From: Herminiimonas sp.
GTDB lineage: Bacteria; Pseudomonadota; Gammaproteobacteria; Burkholderiales; Burkholderiaceae_D
Direction of reading: 5' to 3'
Length of the DNA: 64,000 nt
Assembly (NCBI GenBank): GCA_028292665.1
Contig: JAQGLW010000105.1
Span: forward strand, 1 to 64,000
This document shows, piece after piece, positions 10,279-18,973 of the stretch. A program made the translations under genes and the position numbers. Numbering within the stretch: position 1 is the stretch's first letter; every line of letters begins with the position of its first letter. The notes below the pieces were generated by a model. That model was not told the origin of the DNA. It saw nothing but the letters and a program-made list of their open reading frames with translations, and searched no databases.

Positions 10279-10455
10279 GATATCAAGCAAGTCTTTGTGA
10301 TCCGGCGGAACTCGCCGGCGTTCGCCGGGTTGTGTCCGAATGAGTCTTGTGAAGACGCCTGCCGCCGGAAAAATCGCGGCGGCAGATACTGCTCCAGGTT
10401 GAATCATCAGGTAATTCAAGCGTGTTGCAATGGTCCCTTGCCTTCTCCCCTCACC

Positions 10456-11922
10456 TCATGGCCGGCATGCTTTTTTGTTCAAGCTGATCGCGTGGTATTC
10501 GATATATTCGGCCAGCCCGACAGTCGTCCGCACACGGCCGATTCCGCTCTGCTTGACGCCCCCGAACGGCATATGGCGTTCGCCTAAAGCGGTTCGTGCA
10601 TGGCTGTTGATGAACGTGACGCCGGCCTCTATCCTGCTTGATAAACGAAATGCCCGATCGACGTCGCGTCCCCAGATGGATGACGCCAGACCATACTCGG
10701 TACTGTTCGCCATTTGTAAAACCTGCTCTTCCGATTCGTATGGAATCAATGGAATAACCGGGCCGAACTGTTCGGTCAACACAAGTTCCGCCGATGGCGC
10801 CACGTCCTTGACTACAGTCGGCGAGACATAATAGCCATTGTTCCAGTTGGCAACGTCCAGTTTTTTTCCGAGTTCGCGCACGGTCGCTCCGCTTTGTTTG
10901 GCGCGCTCAATCAAGCCTTTGACGAAGTCGTATTGATTCCGGTTATTCAGCGGCGCCAGGGTTGCACGTTCGTCGAGGCCGTAACCAACCTTGAACTGAT
11001 CCACCGCCTCGCACAAGGTTTCGAAGAATGTGTCCAGCATCCCGGCCGGAACGTACACTCGTTTAACGGCGTAACACACCTGGCCGGAGCGCGGGAAAAT
11101 CCCCTTGATGAGTTCGGGGACGACATCGGAAGGAACGGCGTCGTCCAGAATAATCGCCGGATCGTTGCCGCCCAATTCCAGAGTGATGCTCTTTACCGAT
11201 TCGGCAGCGGCGGCCATTACCGCCTTTCCGGTTGTGGTTCCTCCGGTAAAGGAAATTTTCCGCACCAAAGGATGCCGGGTCAAGGCGGGTCCTACTTCTC
11301 CTTCGCCGTGGATGATGTTAATGACGCCGGGCGGGAAAAAAGCAGCGATGGTTTTCAATGCCTGCGATGTGGCGAGCGGAGCAAACGGGGACGGCTTGAT
11401 CACCAAAGTATTACCGGTAACCAGTGCAGGCCCGACCTTACCCATCGTCAGTCCCATCGGCGCATTCCATGGAACGATGGCGGCCACTACCCCGCGCGGA
11501 ACCTTTTCGACGCGGACCACGCTCTCTTCATCTTCAAATTCTTCGGTCTGCATAAACGACTCAGCCAGCGTCGCGACCTCCCTCAGACTCTTGATACCGT
11601 TGCCGACATCCCGCGTCGTTTCCCGCAGCAGCATTCCCTGTTCTCTCACCAAGGTCACCGCCAGTTCCGCGGACAGCTTGTCCAGTTCCGCGGCTGCGGC
11701 GAGCAGACGCTCCACGCGCTCGTTTAAAGGAACGTTCTTCCATGACTGAAACGCGGCGTGCGCGGCACAGACCGCGTCATTCACATTCGCGGCGGATCCG
11801 GTTGCGACCAATCCGACGACCTCTGAATATCTGCCCGGATCGCGCACTTCAAAGTATTTTCCGGTAGAGACATCCTTGTGGTTGATGAACATATCAAGTT
11901 TTATTACGGATTCTTTGGTCAT
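10456..11922 (-). CDS. Aldehyde dehydrogenase family protein
   Basis: 488-aa NAD(P)-dependent aldehyde dehydrogenase oxidising an aldehyde to an acid. Catalytic glutamate motif LELGGND and catalytic cysteine in GQVCYAVKR are present. PWNAP and the cofactor-loop motif FTGGTTTGK complete the Rossmann site. AGGAG sits about 10 nt before the ATG. It is on the same strand, 164 bp after modC, so it may be cotranscribed with the molybdate transporter, but ALDH enzymes do not need molybdenum. Substrate unknown. Confidence 0.9.
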   Translation of the reverse strand: MTKESVIKLDMFINHKDVSTGKYFEVRDPGRYSEVVGLVATGSAANVNDAVCAAHAAFQSWKNVPLNERVERLLAAAAELDKLSAELAVTLVREQGMLLRETTRDVGNGIKSLREVATLAESFMQTEEFEDEESVVRVEKVPRGVVAAIVPWNAPMGLTMGKVGPALVTGNTLVIKPSPFAPLATSQALKTIAAFFPPGVINIIHGEGEVGPALTRHPLVRKISFTGGTTTGKAVMAAAAESVKSITLELGGNDPAIILDDAVPSDVVPELIKGIFPRSGQVCYAVKRVYVPAGMLDTFFETLCEAVDQFKVGYGLDERATLAPLNNRNQYDFVKGLIERAKQSGATVRELGKKLDVANWNNGYYVSPTVVKDVAPSAELVLTEQFGPVIPLIPYESEEQVLQMANSTEYGLASSIWGRDVDRAFRLSSRIEAGVTFINSHARTALGERHMPFGGVKQSGIGRVRTTVGLAEYIEYHAISLNKKACRP

Positions 11923-12086
11923 TTAGTTTTAGTCTCCTGTTTTAATATCTCACTGGCATACGATTTGCTGACATGGCATCCCGGCCGGCACAAACGGCTT
12001 TTAACGAAAGTCCGCGGCAACGGGACACGGTATTTTGAACAGCGCGCCCGTCCATGCAAAATCGGAACCCACATTCTCTCCCATAT

Positions 12087-13196
12087 TCAGCCGTACGGCA
12101 TTAGATGCACTGCGTCCCGCTGCAGAGAAATGGAAATTTCCGCACCTGCCCTGGCGTTGTTCAGCCGGGCAAAGTGCGTGGGCACCGACAACGAGAGAAT
12201 GTCCTTTTCACTGGACAGCGGGCGCAGCTTCAGATGAGTCGTGCCGCCCAGGACCAGAGAGGTGACAACCACTCCTTCGATCAGATTTTCGGTGGTCGCC
12301 CGAAAGGCTTTTTCTGTCCGGTGCATGACGACATGGGAATCGGGAATGGTCCAATAAGCCTTTTCTCCCGCCTGAAAGCGAGGGTTGAACCCCGCTTCCA
12401 GCATCAGAGTGCCCCACCGTACCAAAGTCGCCTCATTGTTCCGGTGCCCCGCAACCTCGCCGGAAAAGACGTTTTTTAAAGCGACCAGCCTGGCGACTTC
12501 GACCGTGGCCGGCCTGGTCATTACTTCGTCAGGCGTGGCCAATTGCAGCGTCTTCCCGCGATGCAGGATGCACATCTTGTCGGCCAGCAGCGAGGCCTCT
12601 TGCAACGAATGCGTCACCAGAATTATAGGAAGGGTGAGCTCCTGGTGGAGGAACGCCAGCTCCTCATACAATTTTTCCTTGGTGACCTGGTCAACAGCCG
12701 AAAAGGGCTCGTCCAGCAGAAGGACGGCAGGGTCTCGGGCCAGCGCACGAGCGACAGCGACGCGTTGCTGCTGCCCTCCCGACAGCTCTTCCGGCCGGCG
12801 CTCTTCCAGACCGCCCAGGTGGACGCGCTCCAGCAGCGCGACGGCTCGAGCCCGCCTATCGCCGGCAGCGATGTGCTGCATCGCTTCGATGACGTTGGAT
12901 AGAGCAGTCAAGTGAGGAAACAGCGCGTAATCCTGGAAAACCACCCCGACCGACCGTTGCTGAGCAGGCAGGTTGCGCCTGGTCGACGTGTTCAGCCATT
13001 CTTGCCCGCCGATGGCCACGCGGCCGCTCTTTGGCCGGTATAGACCGGCAATAGTCTTCAGGATGGTGGATTTTCCACTTCCGGACGGACCGACAAGGGC
13101 AAGAACCTCTCCGGGCTCGCAGGAAAAATGCGCGTCCAGCGCGATGGGCCCTTCCTGCGCCAGGTCAACCTGAAAATACGGCAACGTTTCAGGCAT
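12087..13196 (-). CDS. modC: Molybdate ABC transporter, ATP-binding protein
   Basis: 369-aa ATPase energising oxyanion import at the inner membrane. Walker A GPSGSGKST, signature LSGGQQQRVAVARAL, Walker B VLLLDEPFSAVD, switch His in VTHSLQ, and a C-terminal TOBE-type domain (last ~70 residues) that senses oxyanion in ModC proteins. The start at 13196 overlaps the modB stop by 8 nt, giving translational coupling; the longer in-frame extension is antisense-like modB coding sequence. Sulfate or tungstate specificity cannot be excluded. Confidence 0.88.
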   Translation of the reverse strand: MPETLPYFQVDLAQEGPIALDAHFSCEPGEVLALVGPSGSGKSTILKTIAGLYRPKSGRVAIGGQEWLNTSTRRNLPAQQRSVGVVFQDYALFPHLTALSNVIEAMQHIAAGDRRARAVALLERVHLGGLEERRPEELSGGQQQRVAVARALARDPAVLLLDEPFSAVDQVTKEKLYEELAFLHQELTLPIILVTHSLQEASLLADKMCILHRGKTLQLATPDEVMTRPATVEVARLVALKNVFSGEVAGHRNNEATLVRWGTLMLEAGFNPRFQAGEKAYWTIPDSHVVMHRTEKAFRATTENLIEGVVVTSLVLGGTTHLKLRPLSSEKDILSLSVPTHFARLNNARAGAEISISLQRDAVHLMPYG

Positions 13197-13857
13197 GCCG
13201 CCTCTTGAAGCGGTTGGTCGCGTAGTAGCTGATCGAAATTGCCCCGAGGGAAAGCAACAGCAGTACGGCCGACATCCGGCCGGCGGCGGCAGTATCGAAG
13301 GCCTGCACCCGGTCATAGATGGAAACGGCGATGGTCTTGGTCTCTCCGGGAATGCTTCCGCCGACCATCAAGACAACGCCGAACTCCCCCAGAGTATGCG
13401 CAAATGTCATGACTAGCGCCGACAGAATGCCGGGCCAAGCCAAGGGCAGCTCGATACGCCACAGCGTGCGCCACCACGATAAGCCGCAGCAGGCGGCGGC
13501 ATGCCGGACATTGACCGGAATCGACTCCAGCGCACGCTGAACAGGCTGAATGGCGAACGGCAGATTAAAGATGATCGAGGCGATGAGCAGCCCTGAAAAG
13601 CTGAATACGAGAGAGTGTCCGAAGGTCGCCTCGGCCCATCGGCCCAAGGTTGAGGCGCCGCCCATGCCAGCCAGCAGGTAGTAGCCGAGAACCGTCGGGG
13701 GCAACACCAAGGGCAGCGCAAATGCCGCCTCGAACAGCGACTTGCCAACGAATTCCCGCCACGCGAACAAGCGGCCAATGAAGATGCCTGCCGGCAGCAG
13801 GATTGCCGCCGTGCAGGCTGCCAGTTTCACGGACAGGGAGAATGCGGTCCAGTCCAT
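13189..13857 (-). CDS. modB: Molybdate ABC transporter, permease
   Basis: 222-aa inner-membrane permease with about five or six hydrophobic helices and the cytoplasmic EAA-type loop (AAACCGLSWWRTLWRIELPLAWPGIL), which docks on ModC. The HTLGEFGVVLMVGG motif is typical of ModB. The start at 13857 (MDWTAFSLSV) overlaps the modA stop codon by one base; the extension upstream of it reads modA in another frame. Confidence 0.9.
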   Translation of the reverse strand: MDWTAFSLSVKLAACTAAILLPAGIFIGRLFAWREFVGKSLFEAAFALPLVLPPTVLGYYLLAGMGGASTLGRWAEATFGHSLVFSFSGLLIASIIFNLPFAIQPVQRALESIPVNVRHAAACCGLSWWRTLWRIELPLAWPGILSALVMTFAHTLGEFGVVLMVGGSIPGETKTIAVSIYDRVQAFDTAAAGRMSAVLLLLSLGAISISYYATNRFKRRHA

Positions 13858-14663
13858 CACTCGCCCGGCAACGCAAAGCCATACTTCTTGAAAACAGTCC
13901 GGGCGGGTGGCGCCTGGACGAAGCGATAGAAATCCTTGGCGGTATCGCCGGCTTTGGGAAGCAGCACCATTTTCTGCCGCAGCGGCGAATGCCATGAAGC
14001 GGGGATAAGCGCGTACCGGCTGTGCCGGCTGACCGCCGGGGCGAGCGCCAGAGAATAGGCGATGATGCCGCCATCGGTTGACCCGGTGGTCGCGAACTGG
14101 GCGGCCTGGGAAATATTTTCGCCCAAGACCAGCTTGTCTTCAAGGAGAGTCCACAGGCCGGCCTTCTCCAGTGCTTCCTTGGCGGCGCGGCCGTACGGCG
14201 CATGCTCCGGGTTGGCGATTGCAAATCTCTTGATACGGTTAGCCGTTATTGCGCCGGCCAGGTCGCTGAGGTCGCCGTTCGGCTTTAACGGGGAATTCTC
14301 GGGAACGATGACGACGATACGGCCAATGGCGTAGAGCTTCCCTTCGTCGAGCGTTAACCTGTCTTTGACCAGTGCCTGAACGAAGCCTTCATCAGCGGAG
14401 AAAAATATCTCGAAGGGTGCGCCTTCCGAGATTTGCCGCCGGAAGTTGCCGGATGAACCGTAGACGATCTTGACCGATTTCCCGGTGTTGGCCTGAAAGA
14501 CCCTGGCGAGTTCGTCAAGGACGAATTTCAAGTCGGATGCCGCGGCAACAAGCGGAACGTTTTCGGCACCCGCATTGAAACTGGACAGAGTTGCCGCTGC
14601 TGCCAGCACCAGCAATAGCCGGCGACGGAACGGAGAGCCAAGCCTTGATTGTTTGCATGCCAT
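13857..14663 (-). CDS. modA: Molybdate-binding periplasmic protein
   Basis: 268-aa precursor with a signal peptide (RRRLLLVLAAAATLSSFNAGA). The mature protein has ModA-family features: VAAASDLKFVLDEL near the N-terminus, YGSSGNF oxyanion-binding segment, FEIFFSADE. It captures molybdate for ModBC. An upstream in-frame TTG at 14669 is possible; the ATG at 14663 is preferred. No ModE-type operator was recognised in the ~235 bp before it. Confidence 0.88.
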   Translation of the reverse strand: MACKQSRLGSPFRRRLLLVLAAAATLSSFNAGAENVPLVAAASDLKFVLDELARVFQANTGKSVKIVYGSSGNFRRQISEGAPFEIFFSADEGFVQALVKDRLTLDEGKLYAIGRIVVIVPENSPLKPNGDLSDLAGAITANRIKRFAIANPEHAPYGRAAKEALEKAGLWTLLEDKLVLGENISQAAQFATTGSTDGGIIAYSLALAPAVSRHSRYALIPASWHSPLRQKMVLLPKAGDTAKDFYRFVQAPPARTVFKKYGFALPGE

Positions 14664-14900
14664 ACACAATTCGAACAGTTGCTTTTTAAAATCGAACTAT
14701 AGCAGGATAGGCATGCGGACGGCATGCTGGAGCCCGGTGAGCGACTCGCTGCATTACATGCCATGCGTCCTTGCGATGAAAAAGAGCGGCGGGATGCGGT
14801 TCTTCACTGCCAAAACGCTCTTGAGCGATGAGTAATCCGGAGATGCGGTCACGAAACCTTATCGATTCCCGCTGACGCTATTCCGAAAAAACCGGGTTGA

Positions 14901-15665
14901 CTACTCCAGCTCGTCTTTCGTCTCATCCTGACCGGCTTCATGGCTCATTGCGGCGGCCGCCAGCGTGGCCGCAAGCTCCGGCATTGCTTCCTTCCTTTCG
15001 CTGTAACGGCTCGTCAGGTAGTCCGAGCGGTCGCGCACGAGCAATGTGAATTTGCAGAGCTCTTCCATCACGTCGACCAGCCGCTCGTAGTAAGCCGAAG
15101 GCTTCATACGACCGTTGTCGTCAAATTCTTGGTACGCCTTCGCAACCGAACTCTGATTCGGTATCGTCACCATGCGCATCCAGCGTCCGAGAAGCCGAAG
15201 AGAATTGACAGCATTGAACGACTGCGAACCGCCGCACACTTGCATCACTGCGAGCGTGCGTCCCTGGGTTGGACGAATGCTGCCGATTTCCAGGGGCAGC
15301 CAGTCGATTTGGGATTTGAATACCCCTGTCATGGCGCCGTGCCGTTCCGGGCTGCACCACACCTGGCCTTCCGACCATTCGGACAGCTTGCGCAGCTCCT
15401 GCACCTTCGGATGGTCCGGTGCGCAGCTGTCGACCATCGGCAAGCCGTGCGGATCGAATACGCGCGTTTCCGCTCCAAAGCGCCGCAGGATGCGCTCGGC
15501 CTCCAGCGTGAGAAGCCGGCTATAGGACTTCTCTCGCAACGAGCCGTACAGCAGGAGAACGCGCGGCGGATGTGTCGACACCTTGGGCGGCTCCAGTTTC
15601 TGCAGCGTCGGCATGTCGAGATGCGGACCGCTGATATTGGGCAGATCGGACAGGTCACTCGCCAT
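14901..15665 (-). CDS. arsH: ArsH, NADPH-dependent FMN reductase/organoarsenical oxidase
   Basis: 254-aa flavodoxin-fold protein. FMN-binding motif [12 protein letters not shown] and ArsH signature [18 protein letters not shown] are clear. ArsH proteins oxidise trivalent organoarsenicals using NADPH/FMN. Start at 15665 overlaps the preceding arsC by 11 nt, so it is the last cistron of the ars operon. Confidence 0.93.
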   Translation of the reverse strand: MASDLSDLPNISGPHLDMPTLQKLEPPKVSTHPPRVLLLYGSLREKSYSRLLTLEAERILRRFGAETRVFDPHGLPMVDSCAPDHPKVQELRKLSEWSEGQVWCSPERHGAMTGVFKSQIDWLPLEIGSIRPTQGRTLAVMQVCGGSQSFNAVNSLRLLGRWMRMVTIPNQSSVAKAYQEFDDNGRMKPSAYYERLVDVMEELCKFTLLVRDRSDYLTSRYSERKEAMPELAATLAAAAMSHEAGQDETKDELE

Positions 15666-16089
15666 TTTTGCCGCCCCTCCTGCCCTCTGCGTCAATCACC
15701 ACTTCACCATCCTGCTTCGCGAACGGGCCTTTTTGCGGCAACGGAAGAATATCCAGCACCACTTCCGACGGACGGCAAAGCCGCACACCGTCCGGCGTCA
15801 CGGCAAACGGCCGGTTGACAAGGATGGGATGCGCCATCATGGCATCAAGAAGTTCATCGTCTGTCAGCGCCGGGTTGTCGAGCCCGAGTTCCGCATGGGG
15901 AGTGTCTTTTTTCCGGATGGCTTCGCGCACCGTCAATCCCGCTTTCGCAATCAACTCCTCAAGCTCTGCGCGACTTGGCGGGGTTTTCAGGTACTCGATA
16001 ACCTGCGGCTCGACGCCGGTATTGCGGATCATTGCCAGCGTGTTACGGGATGTCCCGCAGTTCGGGTTGTGGTAAATCTTGATTTCCAT
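15655..16089 (-). CDS. arsC: Arsenate reductase, glutaredoxin-coupled type
   Basis: 144-aa enzyme reducing As(V) to As(III) with glutathione/glutaredoxin. Catalytic Cys11 in [11 protein letters not shown]; the conserved arginines appear in NRPFAVTP and CRPSE. Start at 16089 lies 47 nt inside the end of aqpS, an unusually long overlap, but the ORF begins exactly at the family's N-terminus. It ends inside the start of arsH. Confidence 0.93.
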   Translation of the reverse strand: MEIKIYHNPNCGTSRNTLAMIRNTGVEPQVIEYLKTPPSRAELEELIAKAGLTVREAIRKKDTPHAELGLDNPALTDDELLDAMMAHPILVNRPFAVTPDGVRLCRPSEVVLDILPLPQKGPFAKQDGEVVIDAEGRRGGKNGE

Positions 16090-16759
16090 AAGGAGAGACC
16101 TCTTTGTCTGAAGCGAATAGCCATTTGAAGACGATGACAGCGGCCGCGGCGCCCGATAACTGGGCCGCGATAAAGCCGGGAGCGTCCTGCGGCCGGATAC
16201 CGGCAAACGTGTCCGATGCGGCGCGCGCCAGCGTGACGGCCGGATTGGCAAAGGACGTTGACGACGTGAACCAGTAAGCGGCTGTGATGTAGGCTGCGAC
16301 CGCAAACGGCGTGCTGGTCGGCCGGGTCCTGGAGCAACTGATGATTACAGCCAGCAGGCCAAAGGTCGCTACGAACTCGCTCCACCACTGAGACGGACCG
16401 GTGCGGGCGTGCTGTGAAGCAAAAAAAATCGCTTCCTGGAACATTCCATGAGCCGCGGCGACGCCTGCAAACGCGCCTGCAACCTGAGCCGCGATATACA
16501 TCACGGCATGCCGCCAGTGAATCTGCCCGAACCAGGCATCGCTCAGCGTCACGGCCGGATTGAAGTGGGCGCCGGAAATGGGGCCGAAGGTCAGGATCAG
16601 CGCGACCAGCCCCGCTCCGGTTGCCAAGGTATTGCCGAGCAGCGCAATGGCGACGTTGCCGCCGGCAAGCCGCTCTCCCATGATGCCGGATCCGATGACG
16701 ACAGCGAGCAGAAATGCGGTGCCGAGGAATTCCCCGGCCAATCTACGAGAGAGCGTCAT
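16043..16759 (-). CDS. aqpS: Aquaglyceroporin of the ars operon (AqpS-like)
   Basis: 238-aa MIP-family channel with two half-helix NPA motifs (HFNPAVT and FANPAVT) and six TM segments. In Sinorhizobium meliloti an aquaglyceroporin replaces ArsB and lets arsenite leave the cell down its gradient; the gene order here matches that type. Its ATG overlaps the upstream arsC stop by 4 nt. No arsB or acr3 gene is present in the operon, which supports an efflux role. Confidence 0.88.
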   Translation of the reverse strand: MTLSRRLAGEFLGTAFLLAVVIGSGIMGERLAGGNVAIALLGNTLATGAGLVALILTFGPISGAHFNPAVTLSDAWFGQIHWRHAVMYIAAQVAGAFAGVAAAHGMFQEAIFFASQHARTGPSQWWSEFVATFGLLAVIISCSRTRPTSTPFAVAAYITAAYWFTSSTSFANPAVTLARAASDTFAGIRPQDAPGFIAAQLSGAAAAVIVFKWLFASDKEVSPYGNQDLPQPELRDIP

Positions 16760-17274
16760 ACCGGGGCAGCACCGATTTTTCTGATTTCCTGGTGAATAGC
16801 ATGCTTCTCGAGTTTGTCTATCGGCAGAGCAAGGAAGGCATTCACCCTCACCATGATTTGCTTGAAAATCTTGTTGAATGCCGCACGCTTCTCCTCATCG
16901 CTGCCTTCGACTGCCGCAGGATCTTCAAAGGACCAGTGCGCCGTAGTCGGATGTCCGGGCCAGATCGGGCAGACTTCGCCGGCTGCGTTGTCGCACACCG
17001 TGATGATGAAGTCCATGTGTGGCGCATCCGGCCGGGCAAACTCGTCCCAGTTTTTGCTGCGCAGGTTTTCCAGCGGGTAGCCGGCTTCCTCGACCTTTTC
17101 AATCGCGAACGGATTGACTTTTCCTCCCGGCTTGCTGCCGGCGCTATACCCGTGGAATCGTCCCTTGCTCATGACAGTGACCAAGGCTTCGGCCATGATG
17201 CTGCGAGCGGAATTGCCGGTGCACAGAAACAGCACGTTGTACGTTTTATCAGTCACTGCCATCTCTTTTCTCAT
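16756..17274 (-). CDS. Arsenate reductase, low-molecular-weight phosphatase type
   Basis: 172-aa LMW protein-tyrosine-phosphatase-fold reductase. The P-loop CTGNSARS (CX5R) holds the nucleophilic Cys, and two further cysteines in TVCDNAAGEVCP fit the intramolecular thiol relay of this class. The start at 17274 overlaps the arsR stop by 4 nt with GGAG about 8 nt upstream; an internal ATG at 17262 is the alternative. Second, unrelated arsenate reductase in the operon. Confidence 0.88.
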   Translation of the reverse strand: MRKEMAVTDKTYNVLFLCTGNSARSIMAEALVTVMSKGRFHGYSAGSKPGGKVNPFAIEKVEEAGYPLENLRSKNWDEFARPDAPHMDFIITVCDNAAGEVCPIWPGHPTTAHWSFEDPAAVEGSDEEKRAAFNKIFKQIMVRVNAFLALPIDKLEKHAIHQEIRKIGAAPV

Positions 17275-17612
17275 GACGAAGCTCCTTCGGCAGTGGAACA
17301 GTCGGCAGCGCAAACGGCAGAGCACGGATTCCCGCCGCAGCAGTTTTCAGTCAAGAATCCGACAAGTCCGTTCATGGTCTCGAAGTTCGCCGAATAGATG
17401 AGAGAGCGTCCGTCCCTGATTTGCGTCACCATCTCGGCGTGCAGCAATTCTTTCAAATGAAAGGATAAAGACGAGGGTGAAATGCCCACGCCTTCAGCTA
17501 TTTTTGCGGCTGCCAAACCGTGCGGCCCGGCTTGAACAAGAAGGCGGAAAATGGCAAGGCGCGAGTCCTGAGCCAATGCAGTCAGAGCCGCAATGACGTT
17601 TTTTGTATGCAT
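17271..17612 (-). CDS. arsR: Arsenic-responsive repressor ArsR
   Basis: 113-aa winged-helix SmtB/ArsR-family repressor (HTH about residues 34-58, SPSSLSFHLKEL). It lacks the classical CVC site in the DNA-binding helix; instead it has a C-terminal cysteine cluster (C91, C92, C97, C101, C105) like the Acidithiobacillus ferrooxidans type. Start at 17612 has no Shine-Dalgarno, and a TTG 30 nt upstream is an alternative. First gene of the ars operon. Confidence 0.9.
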   Translation of the reverse strand: MHTKNVIAALTALAQDSRLAIFRLLVQAGPHGLAAAKIAEGVGISPSSLSFHLKELLHAEMVTQIRDGRSLIYSANFETMNGLVGFLTENCCGGNPCSAVCAADCSTAEGASS

Positions 17613-17660
17613 TTCAATTATCGTTGCTGTATGATATTTCAATTATCGTTGAAGTATCAT
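17611..17660. promoter_or_regulatory. Tandem 25-bp repeats forming the likely ArsR operator
   Basis: Two adjacent copies of a 25-bp unit (ATTTCAATTATCGTTG...), 17611-17635 and 17636-17660. The second contains a perfect inverted repeat TTCAA-N6-TTGAA, the type of dyad bound by ArsR proteins. The first copy abuts the arsR start codon. Confidence 0.7.
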
Positions 17661-17670
17661 ACAAAAGCAA
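17642..17670 (-). promoter_or_regulatory. Sigma70-like promoter of the ars operon
   Basis: On the minus strand: TTGCTT (17670-17665), a 17-bp spacer, GATAAT (17647-17642). The -10 lies inside the TTCAA-N6-TTGAA dyad, so ArsR binding would block RNA polymerase. Confidence 0.6.
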
Positions 17671-17717
17671 GGAATCCGATCAGCGACTTCTTGGCCCTTA
17701 GCCTATAGGCTGTGTTA

Positions 17718-18923
17718 ATGAACAACAATAAAACGCATTGGAAGATTGTCGGCATTCTCGGGATTACCCAGATAACGTCCTGGGGTTCAATGTTCTATGC
17801 ATTTTCGCTTCTCGCACCGGAAATCCAGCATGGACTGGGCTGGCGCGCCGAAGTCGTCTTTGGCGCGTTCTCGTGGAGCATGCTGGTGGCGGGACTGGTG
17901 TCCACACCGGCCGGCATGCTGATCGACCGTTTCGGCGGGCGGTTTGTCATGGGAGCGGGATCTGTCATCTGCGGTACCGGGCTCATCATGCTGAGCCTGG
18001 TGCAATCGCCGCTGCAATACTATGCGGCATGGTCCGTGCTGGGCGCCGGCATGGCCCTTGTTCTGTACGAGGCGGCATTTGCCACCATCAATCGCGAGTT
18101 TTTGGAGGGAGCCCGGACCGGCATCTCCACGCTTACTTTATTCGCCGGCTTCGCCAGCACGGTATTCTGGCCTCTCACGCTGAAGCTGAACGCCATCGCA
18201 GGTTGGCGCGAGACTTACCTGTTCTATGGCATCGCGCAGTTCGTCCTCTGCCTGCCGCTTCATTTGGCGCTCCCTGCCAGAACGAAGCAGGCGTTCGCCG
18301 CACATGAAAACAAGCCGCAGGCGGCCAGGAATTACAGCCTGAAGGAAGTGGTGCGCGAGTCGACTTTCTGGAAGCTGGCCTGCGCCTTTGCGGCGAACGC
18401 CTTCGTCTTCTCTGCGCTTTCTGTGCATCTGATTCCGCTGCTGCACAAGCTGGGGCATCCCGTTGCCACGGTCGTGCTGTTTGCGGCATTCATCGGCCCC
18501 ATGCAAGTCGCAGGACGTATCGGTGAAATGGTGTTTGCCAGGAATACGCTGCCGCAGACTGTCGGGAGGATTACCTTTGCGGCATTACCGACTGCACTGG
18601 TCGCGCTGTTGCTCCTGGGCATACATCAGTGGGCAATTGCAGCCTTCTGCCTGCTCTATGGTTTGAGTAACGGAATACTGACGATTGTTCGGGGTACGGT
18701 GCCGCAAACGCTGTTCGGGCGGGAGAATTATGGGGCCATTGCAGGAGCGCTGGCCGGACCGACTTTGATATCCCAGGCCGCTGGTCCGTTAGTGATTGCC
18801 GCAATCATTGAGATGCAGTTTTCTCCGAACGCAGTGCTGACAGTACTGCTGCTGGTTTCACTCTTGTCGCTGGGATTTTATCTCGCTGCAGTCCGGCAGC
18901 ACGATTCCGCGGCAACTGTTTGA
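17718..18923 (+). CDS. MFS transporter divergent from the ars operon
   Basis: About 401-aa major facilitator with 12 predicted helices and the loop 2-3 motif LIDRFGGRFVMG. It lies head to head with arsR across the shared operator region, suggesting arsenic-linked expression. It could export an arsenical (MFS exporters such as ArsK or ArsJ are known), but sequence alone does not prove substrate. GTG at 17712 is an alternative start; the ATG at 17718 is preferred. Confidence 0.8.
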   Translation: MNNNKTHWKIVGILGITQITSWGSMFYAFSLLAPEIQHGLGWRAEVVFGAFSWSMLVAGLVSTPAGMLIDRFGGRFVMGAGSVICGTGLIMLSLVQSPLQYYAAWSVLGAGMALVLYEAAFATINREFLEGARTGISTLTLFAGFASTVFWPLTLKLNAIAGWRETYLFYGIAQFVLCLPLHLALPARTKQAFAAHENKPQAARNYSLKEVVRESTFWKLACAFAANAFVFSALSVHLIPLLHKLGHPVATVVLFAAFIGPMQVAGRIGEMVFARNTLPQTVGRITFAALPTALVALLLLGIHQWAIAAFCLLYGLSNGILTIVRGTVPQTLFGRENYGAIAGALAGPTLISQAAGPLVIAAIIEMQFSPNAVLTVLLLVSLLSLGFYLAAVRQHDSAATV

Positions 18924-18973
18924 AACTTATCGGTCCTGGGCGCGCCGGATGCGCGAAATCCCTCGACCGGCAA

